This document shows positions 50,601 to 59,239 of a stretch of DNA of 64,000 nucleotides, piece after piece (positions within the stretch are counted from its first letter, which is position 1; each line of letters begins with the position of its first letter). The notes under the pieces were generated by a model that did not search any database, was not told the origin of the DNA, and saw only the letters and a program-made list of their open reading frames with translations. Origin of the DNA: Puffinus mauretanicus (Eukaryota > Chordata > Aves > Procellariiformes > Procellariidae); contig JAJKFH010001182.1 in the NCBI GenBank assembly GCA_023333565.1, positions 434,001-498,000 on the forward strand, in the 5' to 3' direction. A program made the position numbers and the translations under genes.

Positions 50601-53600
50601 GGAGAGCTCGCAGAGAGAGCGAGCGGTCGCTGCAGCCCTTAGAAAGCATTTCGGTTGTACGGAGGGATGCCTCATTTACTTAAGTTCTGTTCTCTGCCAC
50701 AGCGTGGAAGAATAGACAGGTATCTGGTTTTGCTAACCTTTCACGCTTTTGTCCTTGGTACCCGCTGCTGTGGGTGACTTCTCCTCTCCTCTGTGTGTGC
50801 TTCTCCCTGTGTAGCAATATTAAAGACATCCACTCAGTGCTTGAAGTGACAGTTTATGACGAAGACCGCGATCGGAGCGCTGACTTTCTAGGCAAAGTTG
50901 CTATACCGTTGCTGTCTGTAAGTTTCATTCACCTGACATACCGCTCTGTATTTTTCCCGCTGAAGTGGGGGGGGGGGGAAGAAGGAAGAAAAAAGATTTG
51001 CAGCTCTGTGTCTGTCATTTCTCAACCAAGGTCTGTAATAAGAACACTAAAATTTTAACATACTGGATTCACGGCCATGTTGAATCCCATGGTAGTTAAT
51101 TTTTCCTGACAGACTCGGTCCTGGTAATGAACAGGTACTTGTCAGACTTGCCACAGTTGTTTTGGGTTCTCTGTCAGCTTCAGCAGCTGGGGGTCAGGGG
51201 TCACGGGGGGGTGTATTCAGCGGAGACCGCGAGACAGACGGCTGTCATGTCCTTTTCCTGCAGATTCAAAATGGTGAACAGAAAGCCTACGTCTTGAAAA
51301 ACAAGCAGCTGACAGGGCCAACAAAGGGGGTCATCTATCTTGAAATAGATGTGATTTTTAATGCTGTAAGTCTTAACTTTGGCTTTTTTGTACTGCTAAA
51401 GAGTTCAGTTTCATGAAGGCTTTTGTTCCTGATTTGTAGAGAATTTCTGTCATTCCTCATTTTCTCTAAACCTTGATGTATACTACAGAATACTCTTCTG
51501 CCACTGCCTGGCACACCCACTCTTTTTGTTGCTGCTGCCGCTGCTGTTGCTGCTAACGCGAGGAGCAGCAGCTCATGCCTCTGTGTGCGTTTGTGTGCCG
51601 GGGGCTTGGCAGCCATGACTTCGAAACTTCATAATTTTTGCAAATTGAAGCATGCGTTATTGGTAAGGAGCGAGTTAGCTTGAAATACTGACACACGTTT
51701 TAATGCATAGGTGAAAGCCAGCATACGAACCTTAATGCCCAAAGAAGAGAAGTACATTGAAGAGGAAAACAGACTGTCTAAACAGGTAAAGAGTAAGGAA
51801 ACACTAATGCTTTCCGAAAGCCTTAATATCAAGTGTGCACATCCAAATATCTGTTATCATACTGCTGAGGGTAAAGAATAACATTTTCATACCTGTTTAC
51901 AAGAGAATATGATAGGTCAGAAAAGGCAGAAACAAAATACATGGGTTTATTGTGTCTCCTCTATAAATTGCCGCTTAATTTCCATGAAATACGTGAATAA
52001 GAACACAGTTGAAACCATCGGGTTCCACACATATCAGATTATAGCACAGGTGCATGTAAACTAAGTCTTGCATAAATTTTTGCTGTTAACCTTGACCTGA
52101 AAGATATCCGTTTGGGGCAGGAGAGTCTTTCAGCATTCTTCTAGCCAAATTTTAAATAAGTTCGTTGCGGGAGGTTTGATTCAAAGGTGAAAGCAGATTA
52201 AAACTCTGTATTGCTTTTGAGAGTCCTGTGGGTAGGAAATGTCTGGACCCTTCTTCTTTTTTTTCTGGATAATTTTACCACTCACAGTTTTAACGTTTTG
52301 CTAAAAAATATTTAAATACACATCTTTTTCTCCACTTGAACTACTTTTGATTCAGTTTTTCATGTTCCACAAATGACGTACTTTATATGGAGAGAACTGA
52401 GCTTTTGGTTGGACTGTGGGAACAAGGTATTTGTTGTTTGCAGTGAAAAGGCACAGGTCTCAAAACTGTTTTTTATTTTGCTGAAAGCTTATAGACTTGA
52501 GATCGATTTAAATTATCTGCTGGATGAATTTTATATCGGTTGTGTGATATATTTCATTAAAAAAGATTTCAAGAGGCAAAATATTTCCTTACTTTGTTGT
52601 GAGTAATGCAGTTACTAAAGCTACATTTTGCATTGCTATTCCAGCAAAGAAGCAGCAAGGCCTTTTATTCAAGATTCATTCTTCTCCCCACTTTCATAAC
52701 AGAAAATGGCATTGTGCTTTTTGCAGATGGCAGGAGGAGTAAACTTTAAATACCCACTTTGGGCTGTTTTTTTTAAATTAGCTTGCATGGGATACCCCAC
52801 CACAATACCACTTAGGGCGGGAGAAAAAAAAGAATCTTCATGTATGACTGATGCGGTTGCGTTTTAAAACATCCACATTTTCTGAGAGTTAATGTGTCTT
52901 ACCTACCTAGCACTTTCTGTGCTACTCAGTACACAAATTAAATCATTCACTGGTTTGTTCGCCTTTTTTTTGGTCAAGTGTATTGCCATTTTAGAGGATT
53001 TAAGCATTCTCCTGACTCAAAACCCACCTCTGTTATGTCTCATCTCTATATAGATTGAATGTACGCAGTTAGTTACTTTGACAAATACTTAAAAACATGT
53101 GGTCAACATACATCACAGCAGAGAAGTTTGTTACAAATGAAGAAAAAATTGGATGTAAAGGGTGCTTAATTAGATTAGAGCAGTAATTTTGCATGGTTTC
53201 AGGTTAGTGTCCTACAGCATCTTTTTATAAAGAAAGGCCAAAATTTGTTAAGTACGTGAGAATGGGGAAAGTCTTGACTACTTAATTAAACTCTGAAATC
53301 TTAGTAAAAAAGTAATTTGTGAAATTTTGCAAGTGGCTTTTTAAAATTGAACAACAATTTGTGTACCATTTAGAATTAAATGCAACAAATATTACAACTA
53401 ACACAGTTAACACAACTAACAAGTTCTCTCTCTTCCAAGTCTCTCAAATTTTAAATTATCTTTCTCAATTTGTGAGCTAGAGAGCTTAACATGTTATTTT
53501 CTCAATCTTCACTGAAATTAAGAATGACAATATTATAAGCACGAGCCTCTTCTGAAGCTTTTGGGGTTTTGAAACATTTTCATTCTTTCGTCTTTTTAAC

Positions 53601-53722
53601 AGCTACTATTAAGAAACTTTATACGGATGAAGCGTTGTATCATGGTGCTCATAAACGCCGCCTACTACATTAGCAGTTGCTTTGACTGGGATTCTCCCCC
53701 AAGAAGTCTCGCTGCTTTTTTG
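2592..53722 (+). CDS. MCTP1: MCTP1, partial: ten internal coding exons (C2B, C2C and pre-membrane linker)
   Basis: MCTP1 is an ER/vesicle membrane protein with three cytosolic C2 domains and a C-terminal membrane-anchoring region. The family is known for Ca2+ binding by the C2 domains with little phospholipid binding, and for roles in neurons and endosomal/secretory traffic. Ten exons join in frame to 375 residues (numbered here from the first visible residue). Residues 1-30 are the linker after C2A, about 31-150 are C2B, about 188-310 are C2C, and 311-375 are the linker and start of the PRT_C-type region. C2B Ca2+ ligands D49, D55, D102, D104 and D110 and C2C ligands D205, D211, D257, D259 and D265 are all present. 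All introns are GT-AG except the one after residue 208 (GC-AG). The sequence matches MCTP1 rather than MCTP2, for example [19 protein letters not shown] in C2B. The N-terminal/C2A exons and the membrane exons are outside the window. Coordinates span introns. Confidence 0.95.
7098..7124. repeat. T21A6 homopolymer tract
   Basis: Twenty-one T followed by six A. No retrocopy body was recognised on either side, so it may be a simple repeat. Confidence 0.9.
7836..7996 (-). mobile_element. Old CR1 LINE 3'-region fragment
   Basis: The plus strand shows the antisense of the conserved CR1 3' region: a block reading gatggatattctacaacctc, then a diverged match to the usual ...ttccagtgcttaacta... segment, and later a run resembling ...cctaatgtctaac...caatttaagcccat. 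It is heavily diverged and 5' truncated, consistent with an ancient insertion. Boundaries are approximate. Confidence 0.8.
8252..8429 (-). mobile_element. Partial ERVL-like LTR, older copy
   Basis: This aligns with the outer ~150 bp of the LTRs at 8728-9220 and 60813-61401. Shared blocks are aagccttgatgc / aggccttgacgc, a block matching ctgctcagcag, and the terminal cccagcc..acc(c)ag.aca. In LTR orientation (minus strand) this is the 5' end of the element; the rest is absent. It is more diverged than the other two copies. Flanks show no primer-binding site or polypurine tract, so it reads as an independent old fragment. The inner boundary is approximate. Confidence 0.72.
8728..9220 (-). mobile_element. 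Solo LTR of an avian ERVL-like endogenous retrovirus
   Basis: A 493-bp element with TGTCGTGG...CCAGGACA ends. The plus strand starts TGTCGTGGTTTAACCC, the reverse complement of the 3' end of a very common bird LTR. It is inverted relative to MCTP1. On the minus strand an ATTAAA-type polyadenylation signal (plus-strand tttaat near 8858) lies downstream of a promoter-like region around the gagcatgatgtcacatgg block at 9001. The flanks 8723-8727 (accat) and 9221-9225 (accgt) form a 5-bp target-site duplication with one mismatch, as expected for ERVL-type integration followed by LTR-LTR recombination. No gag/pol/env is adjacent. Confidence 0.88.
16168..16421 (+). mobile_element. CR1 LINE, 5'-truncated 3' end
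   Basis: This is a classic avian CR1 3' end. The blocks gacaagagg, ttggaacaggctgcccaggg, catccctggaggt, gttggactcgatgatctt, and ggtcttttccaacct appear in order, ending atgattctatggttctgtga, a diverged pair of the 8-bp ATTCTATG-type terminal repeat. It covers only the last ~250 bp, typical of CR1 truncation. An open frame across it is derived from the element. Confidence 0.94.
17466..17636 (+). CDS. MCTP1: MCTP1 exon: linker and first half of C2B
   Basis: The exon has 57 codons in phase 0/0 and ends AGCAAG|gtaatg. It encodes the linker [16 protein letters not shown], then [20 protein letters not shown] and [19 protein letters not shown], the first beta strands and Ca2+-binding loop 1 of C2B (D49 and D55 in the partial-protein numbering). 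The start at 17466 (after ccctaaag) keeps the FQ that follows the linker lysine in MCTP1 as I recall it. A second acceptor 6 nt downstream (tttcag, start 17472) would drop FQ and stay in frame. Confidence 0.95.
17637..19250 (+). other. MCTP1: MCTP1 intron, 1.6 kb
   Basis: The intron separates the two halves of C2B. I see no repeat or RNA gene in it. A moderately GC-rich stretch lies at about 18220-18390. The open frame at 18713-19096 has no recognisable homology. Confidence 0.8.
19251..19381 (+). CDS. MCTP1: MCTP1 exon: second part of C2B with Ca2+ loop 3
   Basis: The 131-nt exon starts after a strong acceptor (ctcctttcag) and ends ATTGGCAG|gtttgt. It encodes [20 protein letters not shown], then an acidic stretch ending [17 protein letters not shown]. 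The LNPQW motif is a hallmark of C2 strand 4. The WDKD...DDF segment supplies the loop-3 Ca2+ ligands D102, D104 and D110. The exon ends two bases into an arginine codon that is completed by the first base of the exon at 31109. Confidence 0.96.
26461..26868 (-). pseudogene. Decayed RTE-type LINE endonuclease fragment
   Basis: Read on the minus strand from about 26868, the frame gives TWNVRPRW...LLMNELQRQ, then a middle segment, then [20 protein letters not shown] and [12 protein letters not shown]. This is the collinear order of the N-terminal AP-endonuclease domain of RTE/BovB-type LINEs (typically TWNVRTL, NIDILGISELKW, NAVLGCN.KNDRMI, FNITVIQVYAPT), often annotated in vertebrates as craniofacial development protein 2-like. 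The catalytic glutamate region is degraded (GLLKARW in place of GISELKW). No endonuclease C-terminus or reverse transcriptase follows. About 125 codons stay open, but it is a fossil, not a gene. Confidence 0.7.
26930..27290 (+). mobile_element. Ancient CR1 LINE 3'-region fragment
   Basis: The order of blocks matches old amniote CR1 3' sequence: ttctggcttccacgctttaaaaagga, ggagctgaaggtgtttag, acggggcactaaaggc, ggcgtaaaaagaaccaaagg, cagataca..ttcaaatt, tttctaacagcttgggcaatta, and finally gtggtggattcccc. It is much more diverged than the CR1 at 16168-16421. It lies directly beside the RTE fossil on the opposite strand. Ends are approximate. Confidence 0.78.
31109..31295 (+). CDS. MCTP1: MCTP1 exon: end of C2B and C2B-C2C linker
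   Basis: The 187-nt exon follows the acceptor gtttctag and ends AGATAT|gtatgg. It completes the split arginine and encodes [20 protein letters not shown], an acidic EEGEG turn, [19 protein letters not shown] and then a charged linker ending EREEILKRY. This is the last strand of C2B and the tether to C2C. It ends in phase 0. The reading frame runs past the donor into intron for about 40 codons, so the donor position is set by the match to MCTP1 and by the next exon. Confidence 0.96.
31296..36307 (+). other. MCTP1: MCTP1 intron, 5.0 kb
   Basis: No interspersed repeat recognised. The 33160-33900 stretch looks like conserved regulatory sequence (see findings). At 35806-35842 a short motif, gctatatgcaagc, occurs twice around a gcatatatatgc palindrome. 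Confidence 0.78.
36308..36401 (+). CDS. MCTP1: MCTP1 exon: start of C2C, ending at a GC 5' splice site
   Basis: The 94-nt exon follows a long pyrimidine tract (ttattattttttag) and encodes [20 protein letters not shown], then [12 protein letters not shown]. This is the opening of C2C, with loop-1 ligand D205. The exon ends one base into a glycine codon: ACA G|gcaagt. Only this GC donor joins to the exon at 48628 to give the conserved TGKSDPFC. The flank AG|GCAAGT is the favoured context of GC-AG introns. The usual MCTP1 RAEG is RAEA here. Confidence 0.93.
39352..39801. repeat. GC-rich 33-bp minisatellite, 13 units plus one decayed unit
   Basis: Units beginning gaagac recur exactly every 33 bp at 39352, 39385, 39418, 39451, 39484, 39517, 39550, 39583, 39616, 39649, 39682, 39715 and 39748; a degenerate gaaggc unit starts at 39780. 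The consensus unit continues a/g-ggc-a/g-gaccttcgccaggtctcc-t/c-cggg. Variants are clustered: units 2-5 are identical, units 6-9 carry gacggg, units 6-7 carry tccccggg, and unit 1 and units 8-10 carry gcgga. Unit 13 is diverged after gacgggcagacc. Because 33 is a multiple of 3, several frames stay open through the array. These are by-products of the repeat. Confidence 0.97.
44790..44990. repeat. Possible ancient amniote repeat (weak)
   Basis: A gattagtcccactgaggtca block followed by gcatgttcttaatgtgtaag and tgccttaagc resembles the reading of old amniote interspersed repeats that carry a CATTGACTTCAATGGGA core and a GCATGTGCTTAAGTGCTT block. The match is by eye, and orientation and limits are uncertain. 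Confidence 0.3.
47751..47770. repeat. (AC)10 microsatellite
   Basis: Ten uninterrupted AC units in a pyrimidine-rich stretch. Confidence 0.95.
48628..48730 (+). CDS. MCTP1: MCTP1 exon: C2C strands 2-4
   Basis: The 103-nt exon follows the acceptor tctcttatag and ends ACATT|gtaggt. It completes the split glycine and encodes [20 protein letters not shown], then [13 protein letters not shown]. It carries Ca2+ ligand D211 and the LNPEW C2 signature. It ends two bases into a phenylalanine codon that is completed at 50815. A dense run of intronic G-tracts begins 28 nt after the donor. Confidence 0.96.
48731..50814 (+). other. MCTP1: MCTP1 intron, 2.1 kb, G-rich start
   Basis: The intron starts with gtaggt and a cluster of G-tracts (48758-48803). 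A GC-rich patch at about 50460-50650 includes a possible 21-nt exon (50539-50559). Confidence 0.85.
50815..50917 (+). CDS. MCTP1: MCTP1 exon: C2C Ca2+ loop 3
   Basis: The 103-nt exon follows an acceptor with a long pyrimidine tract (cttctccctgtgtag) and ends CTGTCT|gtaagt, a strong donor. It encodes [20 protein letters not shown], then [15 protein letters not shown]257, D259 and D265 are the expected loop-3 Ca2+ ligands of C2C. It starts in phase 2 and ends in phase 0. Confidence 0.97.
50918..51263 (+). other. MCTP1: MCTP1 short intron, 346 nt
   Basis: A canonical gtaagt...tgcag intron. It holds a run of 12 G at 50967-50978 and three more G-tracts at 51189-51211. Confidence 0.92.
51264..51365 (+). 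CDS. MCTP1: MCTP1 exon: last strands of C2C
   Basis: The 102-nt exon (34 codons, phase 0/0) follows ccttttcctgcag and ends AATGCT|gtaagt. It encodes [20 protein letters not shown], then [14 protein letters not shown], the closing strands of C2C. It is separated from its neighbours by introns of only 346 and 345 nt, the shortest seen here. Confidence 0.97.
51366..51710 (+). other. MCTP1: MCTP1 short intron, 345 nt
   Basis: A canonical gtaagt...catag intron. It contains an imperfect GCTGCTGCC/GCTGTTGCTGCT trinucleotide stretch around 51530-51555. Confidence 0.92.
51711..51785 (+). CDS. MCTP1: MCTP1 exon: charged linker after C2C
   Basis: The 75-nt exon (25 codons, phase 0/0) follows ttttaatgcatag and ends AAACAG|gtaaag. 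It encodes [20 protein letters not shown], then RLSKQ, the charged and probably helical linker between C2C and the membrane-proximal region of MCTP1. Skipping it would keep the frame. Confidence 0.96.
51786..53602 (+). other. MCTP1: MCTP1 intron, 1.8 kb
   Basis: A canonical gtaaag...aacag intron with AT-rich content. I see nothing specific in it. Confidence 0.88.
53603..53722 (+). CDS. MCTP1: MCTP1 exon: membrane-proximal region before the first transmembrane segment
   Basis: The 120-nt exon (40 codons, phase 0/0) follows tctttttaacag and ends TTTTTG|gtatga. It encodes [20 protein letters not shown], then [20 protein letters not shown], the start of the C-terminal PRT_C-like membrane region. 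The last residues begin the first transmembrane helix, which continues in an exon I could not find before base 64000. Confidence 0.96.
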
Positions 53723-54240
53723 GTATGATCTTCTTTATATTATTGTTAATCACCCTGGTCTATTTTTGTTCTAGACTGAGAGATAATACAGTATTGATGT
53801 GGGGGGTTCTGATTTTTCTTTTATTTAAAACTTCGCATTGTGAAGATACTGCAAATCATGTTTATTCACTTTTTAAAAAAAGTAATTAAGTTTAAAATGT
53901 CACACAAACAAGATAGAAAGGTTTTTCTTTTAATTTGTAATTGTACAAATAACATAAGCGAGTGATACAACTCAAAATACAGTCAGTGAACTATGGTTCT
54001 ATCTTGAGCTTCTCACACATTACTTACGTTAAATTTTGTTTGGCCATGTTGTATATTGCATATTTACTCTAAAACTTGTTTTGAATATTTCATGAATGCT
54101 TTTACATGTCATAAATATAAAATTAGTGTTATATTGTCTTCCACATATCAATATATGTTACACCTGTAACTTTTTTAGAAATACAAAGCTGTGGACCCAA
54201 AGAGTTGCTTCCTTACAAAGATTTAGTGTTCTTGGTTAAA

Positions 54241-54283
54241 AAAAACAAACCAAAACCAAAACAAAATAAAACAAAACAAAACC
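54241..54283. repeat. A-rich (AAAAC)-like tract
   Basis: Repeated AAAAC/AAAAT-type units. They could be the remnant tail of a retroposed copy, but no body was recognised upstream. Confidence 0.85.
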
Positions 54284-57265
54284 AATTTTAAATCCTTAAT
54301 GCAAGCACCCTAGTACCTTTTAGACATCAAGCTCTGGTCATAGTTCAGTTTTTAGTGAATTCATTTTTAGTGATTTAAATGAAATTGCTATTTCTCCATA
54401 AACGTTAGCTTCATTAGTATTAACCTTTATTTTTCTGTTAAATTTTGAAAATTCCAAGAGTAGTTGTCGATTACATTATGTTTCCCAGATGAATATCTTT
54501 TTATTTTCAAAATCATATGAACTACAAATAAAACCAGAGTCCCTGTTTGTTTTTTGCCTGAGGAACTCCCACCAGGAGTAAAAATGTGTGCATGGGCACG
54601 CTTTGTGGAACATCTAAATTTATTAAGTTGGCTGAAATACTGAAGTTATGAGCCTCTCCACCATGAACATGAACTGGGAATATTTTCAGTCATTCTTTGA
54701 ATAATTATAGAGTGAGTCTGCGACAGTACTCCTAGCTTGGGTGCCTAAAGCTCTGGTGCCTCAAATTTGGAGACATCAAACCTGGCATTGGAGCTGGCTA
54801 CGCTGGAGCAGTGAAATGGGGTACTTTGCTGTGTCACTGAATCATGCTGTTTTGCAGAAGTTTCTTCTAGCAGGGCTCAATTTGTACTAAGTGACTTGTT
54901 AAACTCTCCTGTAGCCTGTCAAAGGATGGCAGCAAGCTGTCGGTCCTTGGTTGCTATGTTCATCAAGAGCACAGGAGATAAACGTGTTGTTCAAACTCTC
55001 GGGGTTTTTATACTTTTACTGACATCTGTAGTAACTACACTGTGTGCAAAAATCTAAATATACTTGCTGCTGTTTAATTTAGAAAGACGATCTGTTATTA
55101 TTTCAGTTTAAAATTATCAAAATTTCATAGGAAAACGTATCTTTCTACGTAAAACTCAAACGTTCATGTTGCTATTACTGCTCCAGTTAGTAAATACTCA
55201 TCTGTCCAAGTCTTTTTTTAATACGGATGTGAAACACCCACCTGTCCTCGGTGGAAGAAGGGAAGTGGAAAGACATCCTATTCTTTGGGGCAAATAAAAT
55301 TATTTCTTTCTCATGGTGCGCTGCTGTGGCTATGAAAGAAGTTGTGTTGCTGTGAAATTGTCATCGTTTCCGATCATAGAAAAAATTCAGTGTCATAGTA
55401 AGTAGTTGGAAATACATAAAACATGGAATTTGAGCAGGGAGGTCTGTAGTGAGTATGCGCCATTGTTGCAGTTACAGTGTATTGCAGTAGAAATGTGTTC
55501 CTGAATTTAGTTTTATATATATTCATATATATATTTATATCTATATCTCAAAAGCCTGCTTTTGTTAGTTTCCTTTTAGTATTTGTTTTGCTATGTTGTG
55601 GTAGTTACGGACACATTATGTGCGCATCAGCGCTGTGACTTCACAGGTGTGTTCCTGCTCTGCATCCAAAGTGCATCCTGTGCTTTTCAACCTGATGTTA
55701 TTCCGTCCAAGGATCAAATCATCCCTCAGCTGGGCAAAACATTGATAAGTTTTAGTTAGCCAAGTCAAATCTACGTGAACTTCTATCATGATCGTAAGCT
55801 TTAGATTTAGATGGTTTCTGGTGTTCCATAACTATCATAGGCCCTTGAAAAATCTTGAGAGTGGTCCACTTGCACTTGTAATGCTGAATCATGCTTGCAC
55901 TAAGGTTACGCTGGAGTTTAATAGATTCTATAAAAAAGCTGTGCTTATATGTATCATTTTAATCTCTTCACTATTATACAAATCGTATCTCCTCTTGAAG
56001 TTGTCTCCTGGAGGTTGGAGAATGTCATAGTGAAATGTCAGTGCCAGAAAGGAGACGAGAAATAGGCCGTTCTGGAGGTTTCCAGCTCTGTAGGCAGACT
56101 AATAAATAATGTACAAGAAGTAAACTTTTAAACTAACCGTTTCTTCCTTCCTGTTGGATTTGAAGACGTACCTTGATGGATAATGTTCCAGTACAGATTT
56201 ACAGCCATTTCATGTAAGTTACACATGTGAGGATTGATTTTTCAGATCTCCTGTTGCCCCAAGTTCTTGGCGTTACAATTACAGGTACCCTTTTATTCTA
56301 CCTCACCCCGTGTCTTTACTTTCTGTTACGGAAGACCACAGGTGAAGAAATCTGACAGACTAGCTCAGTTTTCAGAAATGTAGTAAGTTAATTGTAATTA
56401 ATGAGAGATCTGGAAAGAAGGACTACTCTTGGAAACCCTCACCAGAGCCCTGGTGACTCCATAATAAGCTACACTTACTTATGCTTTATGCTCTTTGCAC
56501 ACTAAAGTGTTCACTGCAGTTCTTTCTAAGGTCATTCCCTTTGGAGAGTCACAACATTAGTCGTCGAGAATAAAAGCGTATATTGAAGGGGCTTGCTGAT
56601 TGTTTATACTCCAGAACTTAGCTGTCTCAAATCTTTACCTTTTTTGGGACATTTAGGAAAGGAAATGCTTTATTAAAGGTTTAGGATGGTTCTTTCTCAA
56701 ATCTGTCCAAAGGCACCAGCTCAATGACTGGTGTTGCTCATGTTGTACCTAGAACTACAGAAACCTAGAAGTTAAGTTTTCAGTGTTCTAGATTATGCAT
56801 TTCCTCAACTAAACAATATTTTGCCTGTTCCTGTTGAACTTCATAAGCTCATCGCCTTCACTGACAATCTTGCCTGAATGATTTAAGGTTTTGACTCCAT
56901 TTTTTTTTTTCTGTGTCTCAGTAATTCACAGCCAAAGAATAATTGCTACCCAGGCAGAATTTTTTATATTTTCGTGCTAATATAACCGTGACATTTAATT
57001 AGCTGTTATTTTTCAGATATTCAAGGTATTTGTAAATAGCTCATGAAATGTAGGTTGATCTGGCTAGAATATGACTTTGGATTCGAACCATCAGAAGATT
57101 TGATATTCTTTCCTCCTTTTTCATATTTATTTCCTGTTAAATAAAGGAAGTGTATAGCTACAATGTTAAATTAATGTTTCGGTTCCAGAACAGCTTTATT
57201 GTATCGCATATATCCCTGTTATGTCTAGAGGCAGATAAAAAATGTGTTACGTGTTTGTGTTTGTG

Positions 57266-57293
57266 CTTCTTAAGCACCTAAATGCTTAAGAAG
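57266..57293. repeat. Perfect 11-bp inverted repeat with 6-nt loop
   Basis: The arm cttcttaagca (57266-57276) pairs with tgcttaagaag (57283-57293) around cctaaa. An AAGAAAAGAATAG simple-repeat stretch follows to about 57320. Confidence 0.9.
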
Positions 57294-59219
57294 AAAAGAA
57301 TAGAAAAGAAAAGAATAGAATACGTAGAGAGAGCCTTTGCTGTAAATTCACATGATTTTCTGTATTTAAAAAGGACCTTTGGATTATTTGGCAGTTAATT
57401 TTTATATTTTTTTTAATTTGGTAGTTAATATGGTGTGTTTCAGATGGAAGAACTTTATTAGGGTATGCAAAAGTGGATGGTTTTTCTTTAGATTAATCTA
57501 CTGTGGGCACTGAAATGTCTACTAAATTGGGCCTAATTTCCATCAGCTTCTTGACCAGACATTTGTGTTCTTGCAGATGTCAGTGGGTGCAACATAGGGG
57601 GAAAAAAGTGTACACTCTTTTTTTCCACTACTGTCATTTCTCACTGTAATGAGCACAAAAATAATTGGACAACTGAGCTATCAGTAAAAGGACACACTTC
57701 AACATGAGTCAATGAATTATTTTACAGGACAAACTTTAATCTTTAAATGTGATTGTAGATAATTTGTGCTACCATCTGTCCATTTGGAATTCTTTTAGCC
57801 TTTTCAGTCGTTATACAGTAAGTGCTGCTGTGTTTAACATTAACATTTGATATTTTACACATTTAATTTCTGTACTGCTGCGTAGTCCTTGGGGAGCTTC
57901 GCTCTAGTGCTACATGAGAGAGACAAAGTATTGATCAGTTAACATTTCAGCTACATTTATGTATGTCGCAAAATTAATGAAAATGCCAGACAAAAATGTC
58001 AGAGTGCACAAAAAGGTAGAATTTAAATTTGGTAGTTTAATGAAAAGTTTAAGATGTGCATTATCAAAAATGTCCCCTTGCCTTTAAAGTACAATTCATA
58101 ACCGAGTAACTAAAGGGAACCACATATTTTACTTAGAGGAACATTGAACATGAAATATGAGGGAATATGTAATCTTCAAAGTGTTTGGTATCCCAAAATG
58201 GCCTCAGTAAAGCACTTTAATTGCCTGCTTGAACATTTAACTGTTACTCATAAAATAAACTTGTTTCCTTTCTCATTTGGAAGCAGAGTACCCTCACCCG
58301 ATCACACTTTTCAGTATGTCCTCAAATTAAAGCTTTCTATGAACATGTTCTCCTGTTCCTGTTCTTATTCCTCTGAATCTTTCTGTACGTGTGCATGCAT
58401 GCACATGGAAAATACTTTTCTTTCTTAGGTTTTGAAATATTGATAAAATGACTCGCCCTGCATCCAAGCCATTTGTCAGGTCTAACTCACCTTCACTTTG
58501 TCTTCTAATGTTACACAAGTCATGTGTGAAAATGACATAACAGTGTCCCTAGCCTTTGATTAAGTGTTAGTTCTCTTGCACATACACCATTTAGTTGTGG
58601 TGGTGTCATGCTAATTAATTGAAACCGAGAAGGAAACAGGAGAAAAAAGAGCTGGTCCCTAGCAGGAAATGAGTCAGTAAAGTAATTTTGTCAACTTGCT
58701 TAACTTTTCCCTATTAAAAAGGGAAGTGATCGCTACTGTGTATTTCAGAAGCAACTTTCACTCAAAGCTGAAGGACAGAGATTATGTTTTGGGAGAGACT
58801 TGATACGGTACCATCAGGAGTGGGAGTGCGCTTGTGTTAGTTATTAAATGTTTTCCTTTTTTTCCACACTGTAATTGTAGGAGAATCAGAATTTTGCAGA
58901 TATATTTAAGAGCTCATAGCTTTTGCCATTGTTTATACCATTATTGAAGATATAACATATAAACACCTTCAAACTGCTTTTTACTAAACCTGGGTGAAGT
59001 GGACTATCAGATTGTCTTTGCCACCTGTTGTCTAGAATTTGAAATTGGAAGAAGTGCTAGTAAAGTAGTTGCAAAAACTTCTTACATCCTAAAAAAGCCT
59101 TTCCAAAAATTCCTGTTGCTGTCAAAACTGCCTGTTTTCAAAAGAGAGATTTCCAGAGGTAAAGTGACATGGCAGTGGCAAGGCCAGGTACAAGCTCATT
59201 TCTGATGCAGGTTCTGATG

Positions 59220-59239
59220 CTCTTGCACATGTGCAAGAG
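59220..59239. repeat. Perfect 20-bp palindrome with a CACATGTG centre
   Basis: The half ctcttgcaca is followed directly by its reverse complement. The centre, CACATGTG, is an E-box of the extended type bound by bHLH-zip factors such as MITF/TFE. Binding is not shown. Confidence 0.85.
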
